NCBI RefSeq assembly: GCF_000504285.1
Contig: NZ_KI632511.1
Location: 4,957,372 to 5,021,371, forward strand
DNA length: 64,000 bases
From: Actinospica robiniae DSM 44927
GTDB taxonomy: Bacteria; Actinomycetota; Actinomycetes; Streptomycetales; Catenulisporaceae
Reading direction: 5' to 3'
The first letter of the stretch is position 1. Each line of letters opens with the position of its first letter. A model generated the notes under the pieces. It saw nothing but the letters and a program-made list of their open reading frames with translations, was not told the DNA's origin and ran no database searches. Below, piece by piece: positions 42,932-51,843 of the stretch. The translations under genes were made by a program, and so were the position numbers.

Positions 42932-44140
42932 CTACTGTGGCGCACCGGCCTTCGTCGAAGGCTGGTTCGGGACGGTGGCGGTCAGCCGGAAGCCGGCGGC
43001 GACGGGGGCGGCGGTCAGCCGGGCGCCGGCGGAGACGACCTGCAGACGCTCGCGCAGGCCGCTCAGGCCGTTGCCCGGGGCGGCGGCGGTCTCGTCCGCG
43101 CCGACGCCGTCGTCGAGGACCTCGAGGGTGATCGTGCTCGCGCCGTCCACCGTCGCCTCGATCAGCCGGATCCGGCAGACGCGGGCGTGGGAGTGGCGCA
43201 CCACGTTCGTCACCGCCTCGCGCAGGCACCAGGCCAGCGCCTCCTCGACGCCCCCGGCCAGTTCGCCGGAACGCAGCGCCACCGACGGGTCGGCTTCGAG
43301 CTCGATGCCGGCCGCGTTCAACGCGGTGCGCGCCGAGGCGAGCTCCACCGCGAGGGTGGCCCGCCGGTAGCCGGAGACGGCCTCGCGGATGTCGGCCAGC
43401 GCCTGCCGCGAGACGTGTTCGAGGTCGAGTATCTGCTGCTCGGCGCGGCTCTGATCCACCGTCATGAGCTTGCGCGCGAGCTCCGCCTTGAGCGTGATCG
43501 TGGCGAGCGAGTGGCCGGCCAGGTCGTGCAGGTCGCGGGCCATGCGCAGCCGCTCCTCGCTCGCGGCGAGCCGGGCCACCTCGGCCCTGGCCTCGTTCAG
43601 CTCCCTGATCAGCTGCTGCATCCGCCGCACGCCGCTCGTGGCCAGGCAGGAGATCAGGGTGGGGACGAAGATCTCGATCCAGTTGCCCGCGGGCACGCCG
43701 AGGAGCGCCGACTCCACGCCCATCACGCCGCCGACCAGCAGACCGAGGATGAGTCCGAGGCCCGGGCCCGACCTCGGCCGCGGCAGGCTGTAGCCGCAGG
43801 AGGTGGATACGTAGATCCACAGCACCACCCAGGCCGGGTCGACGACCGCCGGCAGGGTCAGCGCGATGGCCGCCATCCCGCCGAGCAGGCTCAGCCGGAG
43901 CGGGTCGGCCCGCCAGCGCGGTTCCGCCCACGGGCCCCAGTCGCCGAGCTGGGCGAGCCAGATGTACAGGACGCAGAAGAGCCCGGCCGCGGCCAGCACC
44001 GCGGCCACCTCCGCGATGCCGTGGCCGCCGCGCAGCAGGTCCTTGAGCGGGTCGATCAGGTAGACCAGCCAGATACCCGCGAACAGCCAACCCACCCAGG
44101 CCTTGGGCTTGGGTGGGAGGGCTGTCACCTCGTTGCTCAT
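42932..44140 (-). CDS. DesK-like sensor histidine kinase
   Basis: 402 residues with about five membrane helices up to residue 165, then HisKA_3 (phospho-acceptor His in RMARDLHDLAGHSLATITLK, about 215) and a HATPase domain (AVTNVVRHSHARVCRI, VLDDGVGADETAAAPGNGLS, GLRERLQ). The six-helix bundle resembles the thermosensor DesK, suggesting membrane-state sensing, but the signal is not established. A coiled linker RRMQQLIRELNEARAEVARL joins membrane and kinase parts. It is encoded nine bases after the permease gene, so kinase and exporter are one operon. Confidence 0.92.
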   Translation of the reverse strand: MSNEVTALPPKPKAWVGWLFAGIWLVYLIDPLKDLLRGGHGIAEVAAVLAAAGLFCVLYIWLAQLGDWGPWAEPRWRADPLRLSLLGGMAAIALTLPAVVDPAWVVLWIYVSTSCGYSLPRPRSGPGLGLILGLLVGGVMGVESALLGVPAGNWIEIFVPTLISCLATSGVRRMQQLIRELNEARAEVARLAASEERLRMARDLHDLAGHSLATITLKAELARKLMTVDQSRAEQQILDLEHVSRQALADIREAVSGYRRATLAVELASARTALNAAGIELEADPSVALRSGELAGGVEEALAWCLREAVTNVVRHSHARVCRIRLIEATVDGASTITLEVLDDGVGADETAAAPGNGLSGLRERLQVVSAGARLTAAPVAAGFRLTATVPNQPSTKAGAPQ

Positions 44141-44149
44141 GACGGGCTG

Positions 44150-44878
44150 TCAGTCCTCGGCGCGCTTGGCGTAGAGCACCGCGGCCAGGACCGCGCAGGC
44201 GATGGTCCAGCCGCCCAGGATGAGCACGCCCTTCGCCGGGATCGCGGTGTTGGTGGCCGCGTCCATCGAGATCTCGCGCATCCAGTAGGTCGGGAAGGAC
44301 TTGCCGATGGTCTCCATCACGCCGCTGACCTGGAAGAACTGGCCGCCGAGCACCGAACCGGCCAGGAACACGATCATCGTGACCATCTGCGCCGAGTCCT
44401 GCGGCACGCCGTATCCGATCGCCACGCCCAGCGCGGTGAAGGCGAGCGAGCCGAGCCACAGCGCCAGGAAGGCGGTGAACCACTGGGTCGAGTCGAGCTT
44501 GGCGCCCATGGCCGCGCCGATGGCGAAGGTGACGACGATGGCCGGCAGCACGATCAGCAGCGACGCCACCACCTTGCTGGCGACGTAGCCGTAGCTCGGC
44601 GAGGCGGTCAGCCGCAGCTGCCGGATCCAGCCCTCCTTGCGCTCCTGGGCGATGCGCATCGCGTTGTTGTTCAGCGAGGCGGCGATGACGCCGAAGGAGG
44701 TGTAGGCGATCAGGAAGTAGGTCTTCCACGGGATGTGGGTGCCGTCGATGTCACCCTTGGCCGAGTTGCTGACCAGCATGAACAGCAGCGACGGGTAGAG
44801 CACCGTGAGGAACAGGACGCGCCGGTTGCGCAGGCCCCTGATCGCCTCGAACCGGGAGAGGGCTATCACGGCGTTCAT
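44150..44878 (-). CDS. ABC-2 exporter permease
   Basis: 242 residues, six predicted helices (e.g. VASLLIVLPAIVVTFAIGAA; GVLILGGWTIACAVLAAVLY). The motif QERKEGWIRQLRLTASPSYG after the second helix marks the ABC-2 class usually paired with DesKR-type systems. Its start overlaps the stop of the ATPase gene (ATGA, 44875-44878). With the kinase and regulator downstream it resembles exporters that respond to membrane stress or antibiotics. The substrate cannot be inferred. Confidence 0.9.
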   Translation of the reverse strand: MNAVIALSRFEAIRGLRNRRVLFLTVLYPSLLFMLVSNSAKGDIDGTHIPWKTYFLIAYTSFGVIAASLNNNAMRIAQERKEGWIRQLRLTASPSYGYVASKVVASLLIVLPAIVVTFAIGAAMGAKLDSTQWFTAFLALWLGSLAFTALGVAIGYGVPQDSAQMVTMIVFLAGSVLGGQFFQVSGVMETIGKSFPTYWMREISMDAATNTAIPAKGVLILGGWTIACAVLAAVLYAKRAED

Positions 44879-45843
44879 CGGGCGTCCTCCATGCTGATCT
44901 GGTTCTCCGCGCTCGGTGCGCCGGCTTCGTTGTCCCGCTCGGTGATGGCCACGAAGGCCTGCTCCAGGCCGAGCGCGGTGATCTCCAGCTCCATCGGCCG
45001 CAGCCCCTGGTCGAGCAGGGCGTAGAAGGTCTTGTCCGAGTCGGCGGTCTGGATCTGCACCCGGTCGTTGATGACCTCGATGGACACAGCGTGGGGCAGG
45101 TCGATCAGCTGCTCCCGGGTGATCCCCGGCAGCCGGAAGGAGACCCGCTGGAATCCGGCCATCGCCTTGATGTCGGCCACGGTGCCGTCGGCCAGCAGCC
45201 GGCCCTTGTTGATCACGATCACCTGGTCGGCTATGTGGTCGGCCTCCTCCAGGTAGTGCGTGGCGAACAGGATCGTCTTGCCGCGCTCGGCCTCGGCCTT
45301 CATCGAGGCCCAGAAGATCTGCCGGTTCTCCACGTCCATGCCGGTGGTGGGCTCGTCCAGGACGATCAGGTCGCTGTCGCCGGCGATCGCGATGGCGAAG
45401 CGGACCCGCTGGGTCTGGCCGCCGGAGAGCTTGTCGGCCTTGCGGTCGGCGAGGTCGGCGATGTTGGCGCGCTGGAGCACCTCGTCCACCGCCAGCGGCC
45501 GCGGGTGCAGCCGGCTCATCAGCTCGAGCAGCTCGCGCACCGTCACGTCCTGCGGCAGGCCGCCGGACTGCAGCATGGCGCCGACGTTGCCGGCCACCAT
45601 CGCCTGCCGCGGCGTCTTGCCGAACACCGTGACCCGGCCGCTGCTGGCCTTGCGCAGCCCGAGCATCATCTCGATGGAGGTGGACTTGCCCGCCCCGTTC
45701 GGCCCGAGGAACGCGACCGCCCTCCCGCGCGGAATCTGCAGGGTCAGCTCGCGCACCGCGCGCACGTCCCCGTAGTTCTTGGACACCTGCTCGAACGAGA
45801 CCGCGGGCGATCCCGCACCCCCCACGAGCTTTTCGTCGCTCAT
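44875..45843 (-). CDS. ABC exporter ATP-binding protein
   Basis: 322 residues: Walker A FLGPNGAGKSTSIEMMLGLR, the Q-loop region GAMLQSGGLPQDVTVRELLE, signature KLSGGQTQRVRFAIAIAGDS, Walker B LIVLDEPTTGMDVENRQ and H-loop ATHYLEEADHIAD. It is preceded by a strong ribosome site (GGGGAAGAG) and ATG at 45843, the first gene of the four-gene operon. The C-terminal 90 residues form the regulatory domain common to this subgroup. Confidence 0.93.
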   Translation of the reverse strand: MSDEKLVGGAGSPAVSFEQVSKNYGDVRAVRELTLQIPRGRAVAFLGPNGAGKSTSIEMMLGLRKASSGRVTVFGKTPRQAMVAGNVGAMLQSGGLPQDVTVRELLELMSRLHPRPLAVDEVLQRANIADLADRKADKLSGGQTQRVRFAIAIAGDSDLIVLDEPTTGMDVENRQIFWASMKAEAERGKTILFATHYLEEADHIADQVIVINKGRLLADGTVADIKAMAGFQRVSFRLPGITREQLIDLPHAVSIEVINDRVQIQTADSDKTFYALLDQGLRPMELEITALGLEQAFVAITERDNEAGAPSAENQISMEDAR

Positions 45844-45945
45844 CTGTCTCTTCCCCTGTTTCCGGTCCTTGCTCCAGCGGCCTCTTCCCCGGCCTCGGAA
45901 CGATAAGACTATGTAACCCTGCCGGGCCGGGGTCGCGTCAGTGTG

Positions 45946-45992
45946 CACCGTCGTGACGGCGGCATGACATCTGTCATGCCGCCGTGACGGTG
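45946..45992 (-). terminator. Hairpin after the VanW-family gene
   Basis: ACGGCGGCATGACA pairs with TGTCATGCCGCCGT across a two-base centre, extended by CACCGTC/GACGGTG beyond a three-base bulge. It lies 12 bp past the stop of the vanW-like gene and upstream of the ABC operon. Confidence 0.65.
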
Positions 45993-46003
45993 GGTCCGCG
46001 GGC

Positions 46004-49000
46004 TCAGTGCAGCAGTCCGCCGAGCACGCCGCCGGAGGTGGTGGGCGGGGCCGAGGGGGGCCCGGAGGGCGGCGGGTTGTGCGTCCCGCCGCCCGAGCCG
46101 CCGCTCGCCGGCGCGCTCGAACTGCCGCCCGAGCTGGGGGAACTCGGGGTACTCCCGCTGTTCGCGGTGGAGTCGGAGCCGCAGGCCGTACCCGCGAACG
46201 GGATATACGCGACGTGGTACTCCTCGGTGCCGACCTGCGCTCCGCCGCGCAGCAGCACCCGGGTCACGCTCACCTGGAAGCCGTCCGAGGCGGGCTGGGC
46301 CGGGCAGCCGGACTGCGGGCTCGAGCTCGCCGCGAGGACCTTCGTGCGGCCCGAGACGTTCACGCTGACCTGGTCGTACAGCGGCTGGCCGAGCACGGCC
46401 GCGGTCAGCCGGCCGCCCGCGAAGGAGACGTAGAGGTACACCGGGTGCGGGCTGGAGTCGGTCCACTGCAGGTCGGTGCCCGGCCAGACGACGGCCGCGT
46501 CGAGACCGACCGGGTAGCGGCTGAAGTAGGCCGCGTTGGGATGGTGCACGGTGTCGCCCATGCCGGCCCGGAACGCGGCGTCGAACACGGCCGTGGCCAC
46601 CAGGTCGTCGCCGCCGGACAGGTCCACGCCGGAGGACTCGGCGGTGGCCGCGTCGGTCTCGCTGAAGCCGTTGGCCAGGGTCGGCGGGCCGACGGTCTTG
46701 TCGAAGGACCAGACCGCGCCCGGCGCCACGACCGAGCCCATGGACAGCTCGGTGGCCCGCTGCGTGTCGGCGTTGCGGTCTTCCGCGTCCGGCACGGCGA
46801 GCGTCGAGCTGCCGAGCACCGCGGTCACGCCGAGGGCCTGCGCCTCGGCGGTGGTGAACGCCGGGGGCAGCGCGCCCGGCTGCAGGGTGGCGCCGCGCGG
46901 GGCCGACTTGGTCAGCACGCCGGTCAGCGCCGTGGCCAGGGCCTGCGGGGCGAAGCCGGTGCCGTCCCGCTCCGGGACGAGCTGCGGATCGCCGCCGACG
47001 AGGGCGAAGCCGGCGTCGGCGCCCGGGTGCTCGAGGGCGAGCGCGGCGGGGTTGAGGTCGGCGCGCAGCCGGGCGCCGTCGAAGCTCGGCTCCATGACGC
47101 CGTCCGCGTTGGGGCCGATGGTCAGGGCGTCGCCGATCTGAGCCGGCGTCAGCACGGTGGCGACGCCGCCGGTGTCGAGGGTGATCGGCGCGCTGACGGC
47201 CGGGCGGGCGAGCGCCTCCAGCGCGACCTGCAGCGCCTCCGGCGTGGCGAGCGGTTCGAGCGAGTTGACCGGAAGCATGATCGGCTCGGTGATCTGCAGG
47301 TAGCCGGAGCTGATCGCGGTCACCGCGGTCGGCACGTCGAAGCCGCGGCCCTCCCGAGGCGCGGTGACCACCGGCTGGCCGTGGGAGAAGGTGATCTTGC
47401 CCTCGACCAGCGGCGTGTCGTAGGCGGAGGCGAGGGTGCTCAGCGCGGCGGTGAGCGCGGTGGTGTCGATGTCGGTCACCGGCGCGAGCTCGTGGGTCAC
47501 GCCGAAGAGCGCGGGGATGATCGTGAACGGGTTCGAGCGCTGCGATCCGGCCTCGTCCAGGGTGGCGTCGACGTCCAAGGAGAGCCCTGCCTTGGCCGGG
47601 TCGAGCGTGGTCGGGGTCTGCCCGACCTGCAGCTGGATCGGCGCGGTCGCGGTCGGTCCGAGCGCCTGTTCGAGCTTGGTCCGCGCGGCGTCCGGGCTCA
47701 GCCCGCCGATCTGGACCCCCGCCACCATGGTGCCCGCGGGCATGGCTCCGCCGACGACGTTGCCGGAGAGCAGCAGGGCCACGCCGTAGAGGATGGCGAG
47801 CCCGGCGACGCAGAGCCCGGCGATGGTCAGCGCCCTGCCGCGGCCGTGGCCCGGGGCCGGCTCTTCGACGGCGGCGGCCGACTTGCGGCGCGAACCGGGC
47901 CGCTCGGTGCGGGTCGCGGCCGAGCGGGTGCCGGAGCGGGAGGAGTGCCCGCCCGGACGCGCCCGGCCGGCGCCGCCCGGCGAAGCGGAGGACGCGGCGG
48001 CGGTGGACGACGGGCGAGGCGCCGGGCCGGACGGCGCGGGCGGCGCGCTCGGATCGGCCACCGGCTGCGGCCGGGGACGCGGCGTCGGCCCGGGCGCGCT
48101 CGGCATCCGGGCCGGCGCTGCGGCCGGGGCCTGGGCGCGAACGGGGGCGGGCGCGCGAACCGGTGCAGGGGCCGGAGCGGGGACGCGGGCGATCTGCTCG
48201 GTCGGCGCGTCCGGCGGGATCGCGCCGAGGGCCGAGGGGATCCAGGCCTGGTCGACCTCTTCCGGATCGAGGTAGGAGGAACCGCCGCTGGAGTCGTGGA
48301 AGATGCCGCCGAGGTAGCGCAGCGCGAGCGCGTGCCGCGCCGGATCGGACGGGTCGGCGCCCTGGCCGAACGGCGCGCGCCGGTTCGGCGCGACCGGCAA
48401 CGGCGCCTGCTGGGTGGGCACGCCGTACGCGCCGCCGAACACCTCGGCCGGCACCACCCGCGGGAAGGTGACGGTCGGCGCGAGGTCCGGCGCGTCCTCG
48501 GCCCACGGCGCCGGCGGGAGCGGCGGGAAGACCTGGGTGGCGAAGTCGTCGGCGTATCCGCCCGCGTCGGCGGCCTCGTACCCGCCCGACACGTCCGGGC
48601 CGGGTGCGCCCCAGCCCTCGTCGCGCGCGGGCACCGGCCGGCGCGGAGCCAGGCCCAGGTCGGCCGGGTCGACGGTGTTCAGGTCGACGCCGAAGATCTC
48701 TTCGATGGTGTCGCGGAACGCGTGGCCGATCCGCCTGGCGTTGGCCTGGGCGGCCTGGTCCGGCGGCAGGGTCGTGGTGAGCAGGCCGCCGCTCGGCCGC
48801 AGCGAGGGCGGCAGCGGGATGACCATGGTCGCCGTGGTCATCGCGGCCAGCTGTGAGGGCAGCGTGCTCGGCGACGCCGGAGACGCCGCGACCCGGGCGA
48901 ACGGGGTGGTGGCGGTGGCCTCGGGCACCTCGTGGGTGTCCTCCCACGCGGCCTGCGGGCGCAGCGCGGTGGACGGGGTGGGCATCGTGGCCGGCAGCAG

Positions 49001-49288
49001 GATCCGCAGCCGGGCGGTGGCCTCGGCCTCGGGCACCATGCGCAACCCCGCTCCGCCGGGCGCGGGCTGGGCCGGCGCCGCCGGCCCGGCGGGCGGCCGC
49101 GGCGCGGAGCCGCCGGCGGAACCCGCAACCTGCGTCGTCCCGCGCCGACCCGGACCGGCCTGCTGCGGCAGCGGCGGGAAGTCCAGCAGGTCGGTGGGCG
49201 TCGGCTCGCTGGGATCTGTCGGTACGTCGGTCACTACGCCGGCCCGGCCTTCCGCTCCGCTGACGGACAGTATTTCGCCGATCACCAT
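46004..49288 (-). CDS. VanW-family envelope protein with long disordered N-terminus
   Basis: About 1094 residues. Residues 1-480 are Pro/Ala-rich and cytoplasmic (for example PVRAPAPVRAQAPAAAPARM), with weakly repeated acidic and proline motifs. One helix follows (LTIAGLCVAGLAILYGVALL, about 487-508). Outside are two peptidoglycan-binding-4-like modules (MVAGVQIGGLSPDAARTKLE; related segments to about 800) and the VanW domain at about 820-970 (GVTAVLGSSTLAVPDAEDRN, VVAPGAVWSFDKTVG, DLVATAVFDAAFRAGMGD). A Gly/Ser-rich tail ends the protein. VanW proteins are linked to glycopeptide resistance and cell-wall remodelling, with no defined reaction. The ATG at 49288 is preferred; GTG at about 49234 or an upstream start to 49375 are possible. 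Confidence 0.85.
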   Translation of the reverse strand: MVIGEILSVSGAEGRAGVVTDVPTDPSEPTPTDLLDFPPLPQQAGPGRRGTTQVAGSAGGSAPRPPAGPAAPAQPAPGGAGLRMVPEAEATARLRILLPATMPTPSTALRPQAAWEDTHEVPEATATTPFARVAASPASPSTLPSQLAAMTTATMVIPLPPSLRPSGGLLTTTLPPDQAAQANARRIGHAFRDTIEEIFGVDLNTVDPADLGLAPRRPVPARDEGWGAPGPDVSGGYEAADAGGYADDFATQVFPPLPPAPWAEDAPDLAPTVTFPRVVPAEVFGGAYGVPTQQAPLPVAPNRRAPFGQGADPSDPARHALALRYLGGIFHDSSGGSSYLDPEEVDQAWIPSALGAIPPDAPTEQIARVPAPAPAPVRAPAPVRAQAPAAAPARMPSAPGPTPRPRPQPVADPSAPPAPSGPAPRPSSTAAASSASPGGAGRARPGGHSSRSGTRSAATRTERPGSRRKSAAAVEEPAPGHGRGRALTIAGLCVAGLAILYGVALLLSGNVVGGAMPAGTMVAGVQIGGLSPDAARTKLEQALGPTATAPIQLQVGQTPTTLDPAKAGLSLDVDATLDEAGSQRSNPFTIIPALFGVTHELAPVTDIDTTALTAALSTLASAYDTPLVEGKITFSHGQPVVTAPREGRGFDVPTAVTAISSGYLQITEPIMLPVNSLEPLATPEALQVALEALARPAVSAPITLDTGGVATVLTPAQIGDALTIGPNADGVMEPSFDGARLRADLNPAALALEHPGADAGFALVGGDPQLVPERDGTGFAPQALATALTGVLTKSAPRGATLQPGALPPAFTTAEAQALGVTAVLGSSTLAVPDAEDRNADTQRATELSMGSVVAPGAVWSFDKTVGPPTLANGFSETDAATAESSGVDLSGGDDLVATAVFDAAFRAGMGDTVHHPNAAYFSRYPVGLDAAVVWPGTDLQWTDSSPHPVYLYVSFAGGRLTAAVLGQPLYDQVSVNVSGRTKVLAASSSPQSGCPAQPASDGFQVSVTRVLLRGGAQVGTEEYHVAYIPFAGTACGSDSTANSGSTPSSPSSGGSSSAPASGGSGGGTHNPPPSGPPSAPPTTSGGVLGGLLH

Positions 49289-49402
49289 ACTGTGACCGTC
49301 CGACGGCGTGGAGCGCTTTCCCGAATCCCGGCCGACCCTGCAGGGCGTACGCAGGGCGCTTCCCGGTGAATTCACCCGGGAGAGTGAGGGTTCTTCGACC
49401 TG

Positions 49403-49939
49403 CTAGGGACGGCTCTTGCCGTCCGGGCCGCGGTATTTGGCCATCTTCGCCTCGAGCGTGGCGATCCAGGCCTTGTACAAGAACGCGGTGGCGCCGGCCA
49501 AGCCGACGATCAGAAAGGTCATCGAGATCCAGTCGTTGGCCAGGATCACGTCGCCCTTGGCCTGGAACGAGGTCGGCGGACCCACGTAGGTCAGCCAGAT
49601 CACCGCGATCACCCAGCCGCCGGCGGCCGCGCCGAGGGCGGCGAGGCGGCCCGGGAGGCCGGAGGTCGCGGCCGGGACGGGGCGGGTGAGCCCGGTCAGC
49701 CCGAGCAGCAGGCCGGCCAGACCGCCGAGGCTGAGCAGCAGGCCGTCGGGGAAGCCGCCGTCGCCGTTGGTGCCGCCGAACTGGGCCCGGTGCAGGAAGG
49801 ACCCGACCACGCCGACGGCGAGGCCGGCCAGCAGGCACAGCACGAGCAGGCCGATCCGGGCGGCCCGGGTGGAGCGGGCGGACTCGCCCGCGGTCGGGGT
49901 GTCGGACTTCGTGGTCACACCGGCCATTGTCCCGGTCAC
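49403..49939 (-). CDS. Small polytopic membrane protein (DUF6113-like)
   Basis: 178 residues with four hydrophobic helices: IGLLVLCLLAGLAVGVVGSF, LLLSLGGLAGLLLGLTGLT, LAALGAAAGGWVIAVIWLTY and a last one, MTFLIVGLAGATAFLYKAWI. A conserved-looking stretch GDVILANDWISMTFL precedes the final helix. Membrane proteins of this kind follow mshB in many actinobacteria. I assign the DUF number from that context, not from a profile search. The GTG start overlaps the mshB stop (GTGA), so expression is coupled to mycothiol synthesis. Confidence 0.72.
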   Translation of the reverse strand: MTGTMAGVTTKSDTPTAGESARSTRAARIGLLVLCLLAGLAVGVVGSFLHRAQFGGTNGDGGFPDGLLLSLGGLAGLLLGLTGLTRPVPAATSGLPGRLAALGAAAGGWVIAVIWLTYVGPPTSFQAKGDVILANDWISMTFLIVGLAGATAFLYKAWIATLEAKMAKYRGPDGKSRP

Positions 49940-50799
49940 CGGTCGAGGCCCGCGAACAGGTCCACCGCGACCGGCGCGCCCGTGGGCGCCGAGCCCCGGG
50001 CCAGCCGGTAGTACTCCGTGCCGAGCACCCGCATGCCCACGTAGTTCGACAGAGCGAAGAAGGGTCCGTCGACGAGGATCTGGGTGGCGTGCTCGCGCAT
50101 CGCCTCGGTCTTCGCCGGCACGTGCTCCTCGGCGTGTATGACCGCTGAGACGAGCGAGTCGTCCTCGGCGTAGAGCAGCTCCTCCACCGCCTCCACGACC
50201 TTGAAGCCGGTGTCCGCGCCTTCCTCGCGCAACGTCCCGACGGCGTCGACGAGCACGGAGTAAGGCATCGTGTTCCAGTACACCCGCTCGACCTGCGCGT
50301 CGGTTCCCTCCACCAGTTCGACCGCGCGCATGGCCACGCGGTGGGCCTGGATGTGGTCGGGATGGCCGTAGCCGCCGAAGGGGTTGTAGGTCACCAGGAC
50401 CTGCGGCCGCACCTCGCGGATGACCTCGGCCAGCCGTTGCGCCGTCTGCCCGACGTCCGCCTGCCAGAACGCGTCAGCACGCTCATTGCCCTCGGTGCCC
50501 ATCATCCCGGAGTCGTGGAACTCGCCCGGCTCGCCGAGGAACCGGTGATCGCGCACCCCGAGCCGCGCCATGGCCCGGTCCAGTTCGCCGACCCGGTACT
50601 CGCCGAGGCGGTCCTCCCGGTCGGCGGCCAGGTGGGCGAGCTCCGGCAGCAGGATCTCCCCGTACTCTCCGCGAGTGCAGGTGACCAGAGTGACGCGGGC
50701 GCCCTCGGCGACGTATTTGGCCATGGTCGCGCCGTTGTTGATGGACTCGTCGTCGGGGTGGGCGTGCACGAAGAGGATGCTGCGGGCTTCGGTCGGCAC
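49936..50799 (-). CDS. mshB: N-acetyl-glucosaminyl-inositol deacetylase (mycothiol biosynthesis)
   Basis: Zinc deacetylase converting GlcNAc-Ins to GlcN-Ins in mycothiol synthesis. 287 residues of the LmbE fold: ILFVHAHPDDESINNGATMA with ligands His14 and Asp17, CTRGEYGEILLPELAHL, and YNPFGGYGHPDHIQAHRVAM with the third His. It differs from Mca (38.0 kb) in the insert EFHDSGMMGTEGNERADAFW, characteristic of MshB. The GTG at 50799 is the start. A 231-bp gap separates it from the divergent primase-like gene. Confidence 0.94.
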   Translation of the reverse strand: MPTEARSILFVHAHPDDESINNGATMAKYVAEGARVTLVTCTRGEYGEILLPELAHLAADREDRLGEYRVGELDRAMARLGVRDHRFLGEPGEFHDSGMMGTEGNERADAFWQADVGQTAQRLAEVIREVRPQVLVTYNPFGGYGHPDHIQAHRVAMRAVELVEGTDAQVERVYWNTMPYSVLVDAVGTLREEGADTGFKVVEAVEELLYAEDDSLVSAVIHAEEHVPAKTEAMREHATQILVDGPFFALSNYVGMRVLGTEYYRLARGSAPTGAPVAVDLFAGLDR

Positions 50800-51030
50800 G
50801 TGCGTCTCCTGCGGGTAGGGATACTCCGGGCCAGGTTAGTCCGTACCGAGGTGGCTGGCCCTGTCCGCTAGAAGTCCGCTCGCGCACTCTCGCCGAAACG
50901 TATCCGTGCCGTTTCACTGCGTAGTGACGGGAGTTCTCGCCCCTGGCGGGGAGCCCGCGGCATCCCACCGCACCACCGCACCGCCGGAGCCCACCACGTC
51001 CGGCCGATTCGGGGAGAGGACTGGCATCGG

Positions 51031-51804
51031 ATGACTGCCGAGGGTCAGCGAGGGCAGCACGTACGGGCGTGGCGGTCGGGAGTGGCCGCCACGCCGATCG
51101 CGTCGCCCAGGCCGGCGCGCGCGGCGATCGCCCCGCACGAGCCGATGGGCCCGGTCGCCGAGGCCGCCGTGGACTACGCCCGCCGGCTCGGCTGGCCGCT
51201 CACCCCCGGCTTCGCGGTGGACGGCGGGCGCTGCGCCTGCGGCGAGGCCGACTGCCCCGACTACGGCGCGCACCCGGTGCCCGGCGCCTGGCGGATCGCC
51301 GCCTGCGCCACGCCCTCGCTGGTCCGGGTGGTGTGGCGGATGTGCGCGGAGGCTCCGGTGCTCACCGTGCTGGGCCGGCCGGTGCCCGGCGCGGACCGGC
51401 TCGGCGCGGTCTCGGTGCCCGCCCTGATCGGCGTGGCTGCGCTGGAGCTGCTGGCCAAGCGCTCGGCCGCGTCCGGCCCCACCGTGGACGGGTACGGCCG
51501 GATCAGCTTCCTGGTGGACCTCGGTCACGACGGCGACGGCGCCGCGGAGGCCGTCGCGGCCTTCGACTGCTGGCGCCGGGCCGGCCTGGACCTCGCCGTG
51601 CTCGGGGCCATGCCGGTGCGGCAGCCGGGCTACATCCCGCTGCCCACCCCCGGCTTCACCGGCCGGCGCGGCGTGGTGTGGGCGGTCAAGCCGGTGGACG
51701 GGCGCGCGCTGCCGCCCCTCGCCGCGGTCGTCGAGGTCTTCGACCGGGCGGTGCGCTCGACCTACCCGAGCCTGTGGAGCTCGGTGCGGGCGCACCCGGC
51801 CTGA
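51031..51804 (+). CDS. Bifunctional primase/polymerase (Prim-Pol)-like protein, degenerate
   Basis: 257 residues. The region from about 40 matches the start of the actinobacterial Prim-Pol N-terminal domain: AAVDYARRLGWPLTPGFAVD, GRCACGEADCPDYGAHPVPG with a Cys-Cys-Cys cluster, and APVLTVLGRPVPGADRLGAV. The usual GKHPR reads GAHPV here, and I cannot find the paired catalytic aspartates, so activity is doubtful. No helicase domain follows. Stand-alone proteins of this type are common in Streptomyces-like genomes; function unknown. It is divergent from mshB and convergent with the S9 peptidase gene. Confidence 0.75.
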   Translation: MTAEGQRGQHVRAWRSGVAATPIASPRPARAAIAPHEPMGPVAEAAVDYARRLGWPLTPGFAVDGGRCACGEADCPDYGAHPVPGAWRIAACATPSLVRVVWRMCAEAPVLTVLGRPVPGADRLGAVSVPALIGVAALELLAKRSAASGPTVDGYGRISFLVDLGHDGDGAAEAVAAFDCWRRAGLDLAVLGAMPVRQPGYIPLPTPGFTGRRGVVWAVKPVDGRALPPLAAVVEVFDRAVRSTYPSLWSSVRAHPA

Positions 51805-51843
51805 CCCGGCGTCGGATCCCCGCGGCTAGTTTGAAAACACGGC

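Noticed and set aside
45909-49838. A 1309-codon Arg/Pro-rich minus-strand frame overlapping the VanW gene
   Set aside because: It is an alternative frame of the same strand, extremely Arg-rich, with no domain; the VanW frame has clear domains and normal third-position GC.
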